The position numbers and the translations under genes were made by a program. From Diplonema japonicum (taxonomy: Eukaryota > Euglenozoa > Diplonemea > Diplonemida > Diplonemidae), in contig OZ025670.1 of assembly GCA_964019335.1 (NCBI GenBank), forward strand, positions 372,001-436,000: a stretch of DNA of 64,000 bases, read 5' to 3'. The notes beneath the pieces were generated by a model. That model did not search any database, was not told where the DNA came from, and worked only from the letters and a program-made list of their open reading frames with translations. Below are positions 8,921 through 19,750 of the stretch, piece by piece (within the stretch, counting starts at the first letter, position 1; the number at the start of each line of letters is the position of its first letter).

Positions 8921-11897
8921 ATGAGTCTTCGGGGGAAAAAACCTGGTAATTTGAGGAACCTGAGGCTCGGGACTGGTTTGGCGTTGTTGGGGTGTGCATT
9001 GCTGACTGGTGTTTTGTACCGAGATGCGACCGACGGGAGTGAGCAAGGGATTTCAGCGAGAGATGTTTCAAGCGGATCAAAAAAAGACACAATTGGGGCA
9101 AAGGAAGGCGAGGTCACACTGAAAAAAGAAGAAGACGAACAACTCAAAAAAATCCAGCAGGAGATGCGGGAAAGATTCACGGCCCGGCTCGTGAGAGAGA
9201 AGAAGAAGACCGACAAGGTTTCCAACACCTGCTCCTACCAGCGCCCTGCCTACCGGCTCACCACCGACGGGAGAAAATGCATTCTTCCATTCCAAGTCTA
9301 CGAGACTTGGAAAACCGATTGTGACATCGGTCTTTGCGCTGTTCGTGTCGATGCGCTCAGCCGCGCACTTGAAATGGCAAATTGTTCATCTTCCTCATAC
9401 ACCCACGGCCCCCTTCAGTGCACTGGTGTCACTGAAGTCTCTTCCTGCACCTCTACCGACACCTTGAACACCGCAGCTTGCGACTACGTTCTTGGCGGTA
9501 AATCAATCCAAGGCACCTGCCACTGCAGTGGCACACACGACGGTCGTTCGTACGAAGTTCACAAGGTCATCAACTGCGAAACATCGCACATTGCAACCTG
9601 CAGCGATATTTGCAACACTCTTCAGGAGGATGCCATGTATGGGGATTTTTTTTTTTTTTTTTTTTATAAAGGGAAAAAAAAAAAAAAAAAAAAAAAAAAG
9701 GTCGTCTGGTCAGTCAACTGCAAAGTCGACAGAGGACCCCGAGCTGGTCGGAAAGCTCGCGACTCTTGCGCTCAACAACAAGCCCGTCTCGAACACAGAC
9801 GTCAATGCGTGGGTCGGGTTCGCCGAGGGCATCCCGAAGCTGGAGAATTACACCAGCCAGTGGTGTGGGAAGGGCATTGCCATGTATGATATTCAAAAAA
9901 AAAAAACCCTATTTTCACCTCCACCACAGCATGGCGGGTTCAGTAAACACGCTGCCGCAGGCTCTAGCCACTGTCTCGTACCTGAGAGGACACTTCCATT
10001 CCACTGTACCTGTCGAGGTGTGCAGGAAAAAACAACAACCCCCCAAAAAAAATAGATCTGGCAAACGAAGGACGAGGAGTCCACGTTCTCACCGGAGTTC
10101 CAGCGTGCGCTGTCGCAGCTGACGGTGACGATCAGGACGATCCCTGAAGAGGCGAAGTCGTCAACCACAAAGTATGCAAGCCGATGGAGTCCTTCCGCAC
10201 ACAACACACAGCGAGATGTTTGCCCTGAAGCCTGCCGTGGTGCTGGCCTCCTCGTTCGACACAGTGCTGCTGCTCGACGCTGACTCGGTATGCAAGAACA
10301 TCAATCAATCCAACACGTGTACAGCTCCCGCTTGTCGACCCCGTGCAGATCTTCAACATGCGCACGCCGAACGTGTCTGGGGTGTTCTGGCCCGACTACT
10401 GGACCCTTCTTTGGGACGCGAAGATTTGGGACTCCATCGGTGGATGGCCTTTTGGTGACCAAAGGTACGTCCCGTCCCAAGACAGTGGCCTCATGGTGGT
10501 CTGCAAGTCATGTGGTGGCTGGAAACCGTTGGCTTTGGCCTTTTACTTCAACTTCTTCAACGATGTCTACTACACTGCCATCTACAACGGGCATTGGCAA
10601 GAGAAACAATGCAGGGGTGGCCAGTGCACACGTGGCCACGACGTGCCTGGTGTGGGTGACAAGGACACTTTCCAAGTAGCCTGGTTGGCCTTCAAGGAAC
10701 CTTTCACCATGTTGGGCCCTGCTTCTATTGGTGGTACCATGCTGCCTAAGAGGCGGTTGGTATGCGAAAAGGGGGCGGGAGAAAAAAAAAAAATTATATT
10801 CTTCAGATCTGTGGGAGTTCGTTTATCCATCGTAACCAGAACCATGAGGCCATCGCGCTGCATCACAACAGCAACAAGTGGTGGTGGAGGGACTTCGTGG
10901 CTGGGAGGTGGACGCATTGGCATACAGGTCTCCTGCTGACTCATGTGACCAGCTTCATGAACGAGTCAGCGGCCTACTTTGCTGATGGCATGAACGTATG
11001 TCATGGGGGGGGGAATGATTCTTTATGATTATGTCTTTGTTGTTCGCCTGGCGCGGAGGCGGGGAGGTAGTACCCCTCTCTCCACCCGCTTTGGCAGTCT
11101 TCGGCGGCAGTTTACTTTTTGCTTGTTGTTCGCATTTTTTGAAAGATTTGTCAATGCTTTTTTTTCGAAAAATGCTGGGAAGTTGAGTTACCAAATCAAG
11201 TGTGTGAAGAGTTCTGAGTCAAATTAGGGCTGGTGAGACACCACCAGGTGTTTGCAGTCCCTTGTTCCGACAATACCACTAGGGCGGAGGAAAAGTTTCC
11301 TAGCGTTCCACCGAAGTGCTTCCCTCTTCACAATTCTTAAACGCTCCTTCGACCTTCTCACAGGCGAATAATATTTGTAACAAAAAAAAAAAAAAAAAAA
11401 TCAGGACTGGCGGTCGATCACGTATTCTACAAGGTACGACGCTGGGAGGCAGCAGCCTCCTCCTGGGTCACGATGGTGCATTGTGTACAAGGGCCAGCTT
11501 AAGACATCGAGAGTGCCCGAGGATGTTGGGTATGCGAAATTTAAAAAAAAAAAGTAAAAAAAAATAAAAAATAAAAAGTTGGGACATTGAACGCGTATTG
11601 GTTGAATACTACACAAAGCTGTACAGCACCCCTTGGATGGTGGAATGGGCCACCTTGGCTTCTGGCGGAACCGGGCTCGTTACCTGTGTGAAGCAAGCAC
11701 AGTGGCAAACTGTATCTTGGTTGGAAAAAGCATCTGATGAAGACGTACGGAATACAGTTATTTCTCACCTCACTGATCTTGGGCTTGGAAAGGTTCCTTA
11801 TCTGCAATCTCACTCTGATTCTAGCCTGGTGAGGCTGTGCCAACATGCATTGACATTGAAGCCACAAAAAGATGTGGGAAGTAGTAACGACGATTAG
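8921..11897 (+). CDS. GT71 (MNN1-type) alpha-mannosyltransferase-like, type II membrane protein
   Basis: Nine exons reconstructed from frame continuity: 8921-9636, 9701-9883, 9930-10017, 10056-10171, 10212-10287, 10325-10759, 10807-10995, 11405-11529 and 11579-11897, giving 748 residues. The start ATG 8921 is followed by a basic stretch and a hydrophobic segment (about residues 15-33), the layout of a Golgi type II enzyme. The spliced middle contains GIAIMAGS...LPQALATVSYLRG, then FALKPAVVLASSF and LLLDADS. The D390-A-D392 pair matches the metal-binding DxD of MNN1/MNN2 transferases. Downstream PSQDSG and GDKDTFQVAW blocks also fit. The expected role is adding mannose from GDP-mannose to glycans in the Golgi. 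Seven introns are 37-64 bp; intron 7 (10996-11404) is 409 bp and could hide a missed exon. The Cys-rich region at about 105-235 is not assigned. Confidence 0.82.
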
Positions 11898-12094
11898 TCA
11901 TGGTGGGAAATAAGGAGAAAAAAATAAGGGGCAGGTGCAAAAAAAAATACAATGAGGCATCACTTCGCTTAGGGTAAATTTAAAAAAATTACTATTAAGG
12001 GGGGGGTAGAAAAAATTGTTTGAGATTTTTCTCTTTTTTTTCTTTTGATCAAAAAAAAAGAAAACTAACTTTTCAAGTATTCTCTTATCAGACC

Positions 12095-12127
<33 letters not shown>

Positions 12128-13541
12128 CCCGTTTTTTTTTCTTTGTTTCTTTCTGTTCTTTTTTGACTCCTTTGGATCTTTCTTTTCGCTTGTGGCTGAG
12201 TTGTTAACCCCCTTCTGCACCCAGAGGTTTAAAGTTGTACTCTTTTGGAAAAAAAAAAGAAGAAGAAAAAGTAATGGGGGGGAGGGGGGACTCGTCTCAA
12301 AAAAAACCCCCTTTAAAAAAAAAGCACGTACTTGAAAGAGAAGTTTAAAAAGCAATTTATAAAAAAAAAAAAAAAATGAAAAATAAAAAAGGTGAGTGAA
12401 ACGTAAAAGAATAGGAAAAATTAGTGGAGGGGGGGTGGGCCATCAAAGAAATTGCAGCAAGAGATCTAACTTTTGTGTAGCCCTCCTCAGCTTTCTTTTT
12501 CTCTAAATAACTCTTTTAGCCTTTCCTCACAGCCCCGGCACCCCTTAGCTTAAACCCATCCCCGAACCCGTAGCGAAGCCAGGCAATGCAGCATTATGGA
12601 GGAAATTTAAAAAAAAAAAAAAAAAAAGATGGCTACTCTCAGCCCGGTCCCATCCCTGCCCCTCTCCGTTTCGGTGGGTGACTTTTTTTTCTTTTTTTTT
12701 TCTTGCATCTGCAAGTCCATATCTCAATTGGGTAGTGCAGAAAAAGAAAAAAAAAACAGAAAAAAAAGAACACCTCCCCCTTTATTTCTCCTCTATTTGT
12801 TCCAAAAGAAAAAAAGAAAAGAAAACAAAGACGCCCCCTCCCCCCCCCCCCCCCCCTTAACTTAAAAGAATAAAAGAATGAAACACCGAAAAATAAACAA
12901 ATTTAATCTTTTATTTGTCCCCCCCCAGCTTTTTAAAGTTTTTTTTACCTGATTGAATTTAAAAAAAAAAGAAAGAAAATCCAGTTCTGGGAGAGTCGAT
13001 CATAGCAAACCCTTACCCCACCCATTAAACTACAAAGTCTGCACTTATGAGGCTTATAAATTCAATTCCGAGGCTTCTAATTGTTGCTCGTCAGGGATAA
13101 AAACAGTATCTTGGCAAAGGGAGAAAAATTGTTTTTGTTGAGAGCACCCCACTTGCCATGCACTTTTTTCTTTTTTTTTTTTCCCCCTCAATCGAACGGA
13201 AATTTGGAGAGTAACTTTAATTAAAGTGTGCACTTTTTTTTCCCCCCCCTTTTTTTTCTCCTTTTTTTTTTTTTTTTTTTTTTTTTTAGAAAAAGCTATA
13301 GGGAGCTGTTTTTTTTTTTTTTTATTCTCCATTAATAATTACTTCCCCCCCCTTTTTTTTTCCTCCCCTCCCTGAAAAAACACAGCCCCTTTGACTATTT
13401 AAAAAAAAAAAAAAAAAAAAAGGAAGAAGAAAAAAGAAATTAAAAAAAGAAGGTCGCACACTTACACTGGTCTTGTGAGGGTGAAGATGGGGAAGGAAGA
13501 AGATTTATATTAAAAAAAAGTAGAAAAAAAAAAGAATTTAG
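11898..13541. other. Low-complexity intergenic region
   Basis: Long A and T homopolymers, a C run near 12841-12857 and scattered balanced segments with no open frame of coding character. Ends at the TTAG that flanks the piggyBac-like element. Confidence 0.65.
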
Positions 13542-14964
13542 CCACTAAAGGACCGGGGGTTTTGGCGAAAAAAAAATGCCAAGGACCGTCTATTTATGAA
13601 CCCGGGAAAAGAAAATGCGAGAGTTTAACCATAGGAAAGCACACTATACCCTTTAAAAAGCACGTGACCCAGGGGGTAAAAAAAAACAGTTTATTTTCCA
13701 TGCAGGGGGGCTTCCTTAGTGTTCATACGGGGTCGGGAGAGGAAATATACGACAAAGTATTGAGCATCACGAGCGACTTTGCTCAACCCACTCGAGGGTG
13801 CTTGGGCGGAGGACAGCCTCCCTCACTTTTTTTTTCTTCTACAGATGTCGATTTTCTTCCAACATTGGGTCCTGGCGGACGCTGAAACCCTTGAGGATTT
13901 TTTTTTTTTCAAGCGTCCCCAGAATTGTCGGTACTTTATCATGTCAGGGTAGTCATTTTTTGTATGAAAAATCTAGCACTCAGGGCACAGGGCAACATTG
14001 CACGTTTTGCAGGTGTAAAATTGTTTTTTTTTTTGATTTTTGGCACAGCCTTGAGGTGAATTTCAATTTCATACTATAGGCAAAGTCGTAGAGATTAAAG
14101 GCAAAATTATAAGCAAAGCCGAAAAAGTTAACACGGGTTTAGTACGGCCGTGCCACAAGAGGAACCGGATGCTGTCCGAACTCTGCCGCATGACTCTGTC
14201 ATGGCGTGAGATTTGTTTGCTGGCCTCCTTTTTCGTTTTTCTGCCCACTGTCGTCTTCCGGAGTTGAACCGTGCCCACGGGGTTGTATTTTTCTGTTGCG
14301 CTGAACCTCCGATAGGATGCATACCCGTACTCAAAAGAGAGCAGAAGAACTGGTAATTAGAATAAAGATTATCCATCGCAACCCAGTGACCACGATGCTC
14401 GAACTGTCGAAGAAGACATGGTACCGTGTCCTTTGGGTCCCCACCAGGGTAAATTCTAATGTTAAGCGCGCACCCTGTGCATGAATGCGGCGGTGTACAC
14501 CTTAAAGCCATAGCGCTTGCGTTTAGCTGGTTGAAAAACGCTGTGCTTAAGGCGGGAGAAGGAGCGAATCAATGCTCACGGCGGCCCAGGACACGGCCTA
14601 TGTAAGGCGTTGTAATCTCTTCCTTTGTAGACCAGTAGTCCTTGACGCCCGCCCTGCAGACTTCGTCCATCAAGGCGGGCAGAACCCAGACCCTCATCTG
14701 AGGTGGTGCTGGAGTTGGAAGAAGCTCTTCAGAAGGTCTGAGAAGCTGCTCTCAAATAATAAGTACAACAGGACACCAAGCAACCCCCTTGGGGACGGGT
14801 TTTTGTGTTTGTTCTTCGCGCAAAAGGGTATTTCAAATAAAAAAAAAAAAAAATCGCGGAACAATGGGTCTTAGTAAAGTCCAGGGGCTGTGGGGCACAA
14901 AAAGTGTCACATAGAAAAGATAATTTTTCTTAAGGACACATATGTCCTCATGGTCCTTTAGTGG
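13542..14964 (-). mobile_element. Decayed piggyBac-type DNA transposon
   Basis: The left end CCACTAAAGGACC (13542-13554) is matched exactly in inverted orientation by GGTCCTTTAGTGG (14952-14964). The flanks are TTAG (13538-13541) and TTAA (14965-14968), consistent with the TTAA target duplication of piggyBac elements with one base changed. Between the ends, the minus strand carries broken piggyBac transposase sequence. At 1.42 kb the copy is shorter than an intact element, so it is internally deleted and coding-dead, though the termini could still be recognised in trans. Confidence 0.88.
13955..14735 (-). pseudogene. piggyBac transposase remnant (DDE_Tnp_1_7 family)
   Basis: Read on the minus strand from high to low coordinates, the family's landmarks appear in the right order but in different frames: VKDYWSTKEEITTP (about 14,600-14,660, with a stop soon after), KRKRYGFKVYTAAF (about 14,480-14,530), then a long open stretch (14,128-14,511) with IYPGGDPKDT and VAMDNLYSNYQFF, the latter holding a conserved catalytic Asp. 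WARFNSGRRQWAEKRK follows. A C-terminal Cys cluster TCKTCNVALCPEC is near 13,980-14,015 and is followed by a stop. Several frameshifts and stops make it a pseudogene, and the N-terminal part is missing. Confidence 0.87.
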
Positions 14965-14968
14965 TTAA

Positions 14969-16222
14969 AAAAAAAATTTTTTTTTGTACATCTGTACATC
15001 GAGAAAAAGAGAAGGGAGGGAAGAGCGGAAGAAAAGTAACAACAAATCATTATGAAAAAGTAACCTTTGACCTTCACTCTTGTTCTGAGCCCCTTTTTTT
15101 TCCCTTAACTTTTATTATAGACTTTCCTTCCCCAAAGGACTTAGCCAAACAAAGAAAAAGAAAAAGAAAGAACTAGGCAGGGGAAACAAATAACACTTTT
15201 TTTTTTCTTTTTTACTTTTCCTGTCAGCCATCTGTTTAGTAAATTAAAAAAAAAAAAGGAGAAAAAAAAAGAGAAAAAAAAACGAGAAGACCTCTAGGTA
15301 AAGCCACAATAAGTGAAACAAAGAAGATAAGATCAAATGCTGAATATTTTTTTATTTTATTCATTTCCCCCCCTCTTCCCCTTATACCCTTCATTTTTTT
15401 TCTTTTTTTTTTTTCCCCCATTCCTGTTCCTCTTTCTCTGACGGTTCACCACTTTCTTTTTTTTTCTTTTCCTCTTTTCCTTCTCCTTTCTTCTTATTCT
15501 TTTTCTTTTTTTTTTTCTATTGTATCTCACTTTTTTTTTTAAAAAGTACAATTTTGAGTGAGATTTAAAAAAAAAAAAGAAGTAAAAGAAACGGAAAGCA
15601 CCCTCCTCCCTCACCACCACCACCACCACCTGTTCCTTTTTTTTTTTTTTTTTTTTTTTTTCCCTCTTCTTTTTTTTTTCTTTACCTTACTTGGTCAATA
15701 GGACGAAGAAAAAAAAAGTGACTACAAGAGCGCACCTTGGGGATGCCCTTCATTCACTCATTCAAAAGCTTTTTTTTTACGGCCAGCAGTGCATTTTTAA
15801 AAAAGTTTTTTCTTCTTTTTTTTTTTTTTTACTCCTCTTGTCTCCTTTTTCTTTTTCTTCTTCTTTTTTTTTTTTTTTTTTTTTTTTGTATTTCTCGTGA
15901 GCGAAGGATAACCCAAAAAAAAAAGAATCTTTTTTATTTTTCTTAACCAAGCAAAAACAAAAAAAAAATTAAGGTAACGGGAAAAAAATAAAATAAGAGA
16001 AAGAAAAAAAAAAGGAGGGGAGGAACGGATTTAAAAAAAAGGAAACCCCCCCCCCCCCTTCCCCCCCTTGGAAGCTATTTTTTTATTTTTACTTTATTTT
16101 TTTTTTCTATTTCCCTTAATATTCTTTTTTTATTTATTTTTATATTTTTTATATGCCCTCTCCCCCATTTCTGTAAAAGAAAAAAAAAGACTGCAACACA
16201 ACTACACAAAAAAAAAAAAAAA
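14969..16222. other. Low-complexity intergenic region
   Basis: Poly(T), poly(A) and mixed C/T stretches with no supported gene. T/C-rich blocks at about 15,805-15,895 and 16,078-16,155 lie upstream of the potassium-channel gene and could supply its trans-splice acceptor. Just before that ATG the sequence is poly(A) with no close AG. Confidence 0.6.
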
Positions 16223-17716
16223 ATGGATGAAAACGAAACAGCAACGGACGACAATGAGGCCGAAGGAGATATAGTGCAAATAGAACAGGAGCTTGTGAAG
16301 GTAGGCATCGACGTAAGAAGGCTAGGCGAAGCCATCAAAAAAATCGGCACAAAACGTCCCGGAGAAATGGACATCTACGAATTCCGTCGGTTCTGGAAAG
16401 CGGTTTTCCCTGGTGACGCTTTCAACAGCGACACTTGGGATGAAACTGAGAGGCTTTTTCTGGCAATTGACACTGATTTAAACTTCACTGTGAGCATCAC
16501 CGAAATCCTTACGTATCTAAACAAAGAAAGACGGTTTCAGGTTCGACAATACAAAAGCCAACCCGACACGTTTTCCCAGTGGGTTTGGTTCCTCGTTTCG
16601 TCCGAACGCGTAAGCTTCACACCCTTCACACTTTGGAGGGCTTTTGTCCATTTTTACCGATCAATTTCCCACCTTCTCTCCCTTGCTTACGTAACAACCA
16701 TCCTTGTTCGAACTTTACCTGAAAACCACTCCAGTGTTGACTCAACAACCGGGCCTGCCTTTAATATACAGTGCTTTTGTATTGGTGTGTTTACAGTAGA
16801 GTTTATAGGATGGTGTGCCACGTACCCTAAGTGTGTCAAAAACCTTTTCATGGAAAGTTCAACATGGGTGGATTTGGTGTCGATCTCACCTTTTTACTTT
16901 TCTTTGATATCGCCGTCGATTAAGGTGTACGAGTTGGGTGTGTTGCGTGTTATGAGGTTGCTGAGGCTGGTGAAGAGCTTGGAAGGTTTGCAAACCGAAT
17001 CAGACGGACGTTTTTCAAGGGTGCCCGAGCTGTTCCAAGCATTGCGGAAAGCGGTGTACCCATTCATGTGGGCGTTGTTGTTGATGGTGCTGGCGATGGT
17101 GGCTGCGTCGAGCTTTATGTTCTATGCGGAGAAGGAAGGCTCGCATTTCGACGTGGATGTCCGACGATGGAGGAGGGACAACAACTCAATGTACATCGAT
17201 TCCGGGGAATTGATACCTTTCCAGTCCGTTCCCGACGCGTTTTGGTGGTCCATCGTCACACTTACCACAGTAGGGTACGGCGATGTCACACCAAAAACAA
17301 TCGGAGGGAAGATCGTCGGTGCCTGCACAATGCTCGCCGGGGTCATCATGATAGGCTACCTCATTACTGTTGTCGGGAACTCCTTCCAAACTCTTCAGGT
17401 CAAGATCAGTAAGAAGCACCGTTCGAAGCAGCGGTGCGGAACATTCTTCGAGGGCATCAAAAACTGGCTCGAACAAGGCGGTCGGGTGACGGAAATGAAC
17501 GAGGAGGCGGTCACCACCTCCATCACGAAGCTTAATGAGCGCCTCGGTACCGTCATGTCTTTCGTGTCAAAAATAGAACTCGAGCAGCCGCAGTGGGCCT
17601 GCACCTTGGAGACACTAATCACAAACAAGTTCGACGCCGTGCACAGCAGGATCGACGACCTCCAGGCACACATCGCTCTCCTCGAAGGAGAGTCTGTTGA
17701 AGATGGTTCTATATAA
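16223..17716 (+). CDS. Voltage-gated potassium channel, six-TM type
   Basis: Single exon, 497 residues. The selectivity filter TTVGYGD (about 349-355) is intact. S1 is near 137-165. An S4-like segment VLRVMRLLRLVKSL (about 238-251) has positive residues at three-residue spacing. S5 is at about 277-303, the pore helix and filter at 340-358 and S6 at 363-390. An EF-hand-like stretch DTDLNFTVSITE (about 83-94) precedes the membrane part, so Ca2+ modulation is possible. The cytoplasmic C-terminus ends in a coiled-coil-like region (about 435-490) rather than a cyclic-nucleotide domain. The role is plasma-membrane or flagellar K+ conductance. Most similar in layout to Kv/KCNQ-like protist channels; the subfamily is not assigned. 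Confidence 0.92.
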   Translation: MDENETATDDNEAEGDIVQIEQELVKVGIDVRRLGEAIKKIGTKRPGEMDIYEFRRFWKAVFPGDAFNSDTWDETERLFLAIDTDLNFTVSITEILTYLNKERRFQVRQYKSQPDTFSQWVWFLVSSERVSFTPFTLWRAFVHFYRSISHLLSLAYVTTILVRTLPENHSSVDSTTGPAFNIQCFCIGVFTVEFIGWCATYPKCVKNLFMESSTWVDLVSISPFYFSLISPSIKVYELGVLRVMRLLRLVKSLEGLQTESDGRFSRVPELFQALRKAVYPFMWALLLMVLAMVAASSFMFYAEKEGSHFDVDVRRWRRDNNSMYIDSGELIPFQSVPDAFWWSIVTLTTVGYGDVTPKTIGGKIVGACTMLAGVIMIGYLITVVGNSFQTLQVKISKKHRSKQRCGTFFEGIKNWLEQGGRVTEMNEEAVTTSITKLNERLGTVMSFVSKIELEQPQWACTLETLITNKFDAVHSRIDDLQAHIALLEGESVEDGSI

Positions 17717-18003
17717 CCCAAGGTAATACAAAAAATTCTTTTTTTTTTCGTTTTTTCGTTCTTTTTAAGGCTTTTTCCAAAGTCTTGGGGGGGGGGGGGG
17801 GGGGGGATAGATTTTTATCCTTTTTTGTACTACGTTTCTTTTCGATTTTTTTTTTATTTGGTGGGCCGTTGCTAACCACTTCGTTCCTATCATAGTGAAT
17901 TTATTTTTTACTACTAACAAAAAAAAAAGAAAAAAACGCGACCATTTACAAAGGGAGAAAGGGCGGGGGTGGGGGGGGGGGGGGGGGGGGGGAGAGAACA
18001 GAA

Positions 18004-18648
18004 ATGAAGTCCCGAATATTCGTAGAAAACGACGTTGCTAAGCTAGCGGACACGGGGGACGTCCCCCTGCAGTGCCGCGGGGCAGGGATCACATGGAGCG
18101 ATAAGCACCCAAGTCTGCTTGGAAGGTGCGGAAGGGTGTTGAAGTTAACATCAGGAGCTGCCTTGGTCAAGATAGGCACAGAAGAAGTGGAGTGGCCTGT
18201 GCGGTGCTTGGAGCCCTCCGACTCACTGCCCCCAGAACTGTACGACAGGAGCCTGCTGAACCAAGTAAAGCTTAGGAGAGGTGCTGCACTGAAAGGGCTG
18301 AAAGAGGAACTTGCAACAAGGCCACGCACGTGGACGAACTATCTCAAGAAGGCCCGCACTGACGCTGAGAACGAGAAGCAGCGTGCGAAGCTCATGTGGG
18401 CCACAGACGCCGCATCCCGTGTGCGTATGGTGCACACACGGAACACCTACAATAGCACCTTCACCGACACCCTCGGCATAGGGGTCCTCCCCAAGTACAG
18501 CCTCCCCATCCCCCCTACTTACTCGGGTGGGTTCTCACTTACGTGGGATACCCTACCTCGGCCTGTCGTGAAGCCCTTGCCCTCCCCCCCATGTGCCGAG
18601 ATGTCGCTTCCGAAGGTACCTCGAACTTGCCTTACAATGTCTTCTTGA
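18004..18648 (+). CDS. Hypothetical protein, possible SH3-like N-terminal domain
   Basis: 214 residues in one exon, starting after a C-poor, G-rich leader (a run of about 30 G near 17,962-17,991). Residues 35-70 (LGRCGRVLKLTSGAALVKI...VEWPVRCLEP) have the beta-rich pattern of small SH3-like or MIB/HERC2-type domains, which is suggestive only. The rest is basic and helix-forming (about 95-140), then proline-rich. No recognised family. It could have a further intron near 18,616 (GTACCT), but the frame ends cleanly at TGA 18,646-18,648. Codon use and composition resemble neighbouring genes. Confidence 0.7.
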   Translation: MKSRIFVENDVAKLADTGDVPLQCRGAGITWSDKHPSLLGRCGRVLKLTSGAALVKIGTEEVEWPVRCLEPSDSLPPELYDRSLLNQVKLRRGAALKGLKEELATRPRTWTNYLKKARTDAENEKQRAKLMWATDAASRVRMVHTRNTYNSTFTDTLGIGVLPKYSLPIPPTYSGGFSLTWDTLPRPVVKPLPSPPCAEMSLPKVPRTCLTMSS

Positions 18649-18761
18649 CCCCCTGCCCCCTTGCTCTCTTGTAGATAGATTATACGCGATTATTTCTTTC
18701 TTTTTTTCAGTGAGCACCCCCATGCACACTGAAATTTTATCGAGTTTCTTCTTTTTTCTTT

Positions 18762-18811
18762 CTTTTTTTTGTTTTTTTTTTTTTGTTGTTGTCGCTACCT
18801 CTTCCATGTAG
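18762..18811 (+). promoter_or_regulatory. Pyrimidine tract and AG acceptor before the methyltransferase gene
   Basis: A T/C tract of about 50 bases ends in CTTCCATGTAG at 18,811 and is followed by a G run, seven As and the ATG. This is the clearest example here of the proposed trans-splice acceptor layout; the function is inferred. Confidence 0.6.
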
Positions 18812-18831
18812 GGGGGGGGGGAGTAAAAAAA

Positions 18832-19629
18832 ATGGAAGAAAGCGCCACCGGTAGCGACATACTGTTCATGGGGGAGTATGGCATGAGGGAGCGTTGCGTG
18901 ACCATACACGATGTAGAATGGGTTTTTAAGCAGAGCAGGATGGATGGGGAGCTCAGTGGTTGGGTGTGGCCGTCAGCAGTGGTCTTGGGATGGGTAGTGG
19001 GGAAATGGATTTTTGACCAACCTAAGAAGGGAAGGGCCGTGGAACTAGGTGCAGGGTGCGGGCTAGTCGGCATGGTAGCTTCCGCAGGCGGCTGGGACGT
19101 GGTCTCCACAGAGATGGAGAAGGGGATCAAGGACTTGGAACGGAATGTGAACTTGAACAAAGACAAGCTAAAAGGCAACATGGAAGTGAAAATATGTGAT
19201 TGGGAAGACCCTTCCTTCACCTTGCAGGATTTTGACTTGGTTATCCTGTCGGACTGCATCAACCAACGCCACTTGTACCCTGCCTTGCACAGACTCCTGA
19301 AGACAGCAAGCCCTACCGCAACCATTCTCCTCTCCTCTCAGATCCGCCAGCTCTCGTCCGAACGGTCATTCTTTTCATCTCTTCTTCCTAGTTTCACAAC
19401 CACAGAACTTTCCCTCGTTCCCTACCCTATACCTTATACCTCTCAGCATATGAACTATCTTTATGCGGTCGAGATGTGCCGCACACCCTCTTCAGCTCAA
19501 ACGCCTGCTGTCGTACCTGAAGCAGCGGCCATTTGCGCAGCGCTCGCCGAGCGTGAGAAGAGACAGACAGTGGTCGCTGAGTGTGCGGAAGAAGACAGCG
19601 ACGAAGGGGTCGACAGTATTTATTTGTGA
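18832..19629 (+). CDS. METTL21-type lysine methyltransferase (Methyltransf_16)
   Basis: 265 residues. The start at 18,832 is preferred over upstream frame extensions because it is the first ATG after the acceptor AG. The N-terminal VWPSAVVLGWVV block (about 45-56) precedes motif I VELGAGCGLVGMVA (about 70-83), the S-adenosylmethionine site. STEMEKG follows, then NVNLN, and the post-motif DLVILSDCIN (about 140-149). This order is typical of METTL21/METTL18-class protein lysine methyltransferases, which modify Hsp70, eEF1A and similar substrates; the substrate cannot be told from the sequence. The C-terminal 50 residues (Ala/Glu-rich, ending EEDSDEGVDSIYL) are outside the family core. An Hsp70 gene lies 4.5 kb downstream, but nothing links the two. 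Confidence 0.85.
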   Translation: MEESATGSDILFMGEYGMRERCVTIHDVEWVFKQSRMDGELSGWVWPSAVVLGWVVGKWIFDQPKKGRAVELGAGCGLVGMVASAGGWDVVSTEMEKGIKDLERNVNLNKDKLKGNMEVKICDWEDPSFTLQDFDLVILSDCINQRHLYPALHRLLKTASPTATILLSSQIRQLSSERSFFSSLLPSFTTTELSLVPYPIPYTSQHMNYLYAVEMCRTPSSAQTPAVVPEAAAICAALAEREKRQTVVAECAEEDSDEGVDSIYL

Positions 19630-19696
19630 ATTTATTTGTGATGATTTGCTTTTTTTTATTTTTGTTCGTTGAAAAATTCCCCGGGTTGTTGCTATT

Positions 19697-19729
<33 letters not shown>

Positions 19730-19750
19730 TCATCAAAAAAAAAGAGAAAA

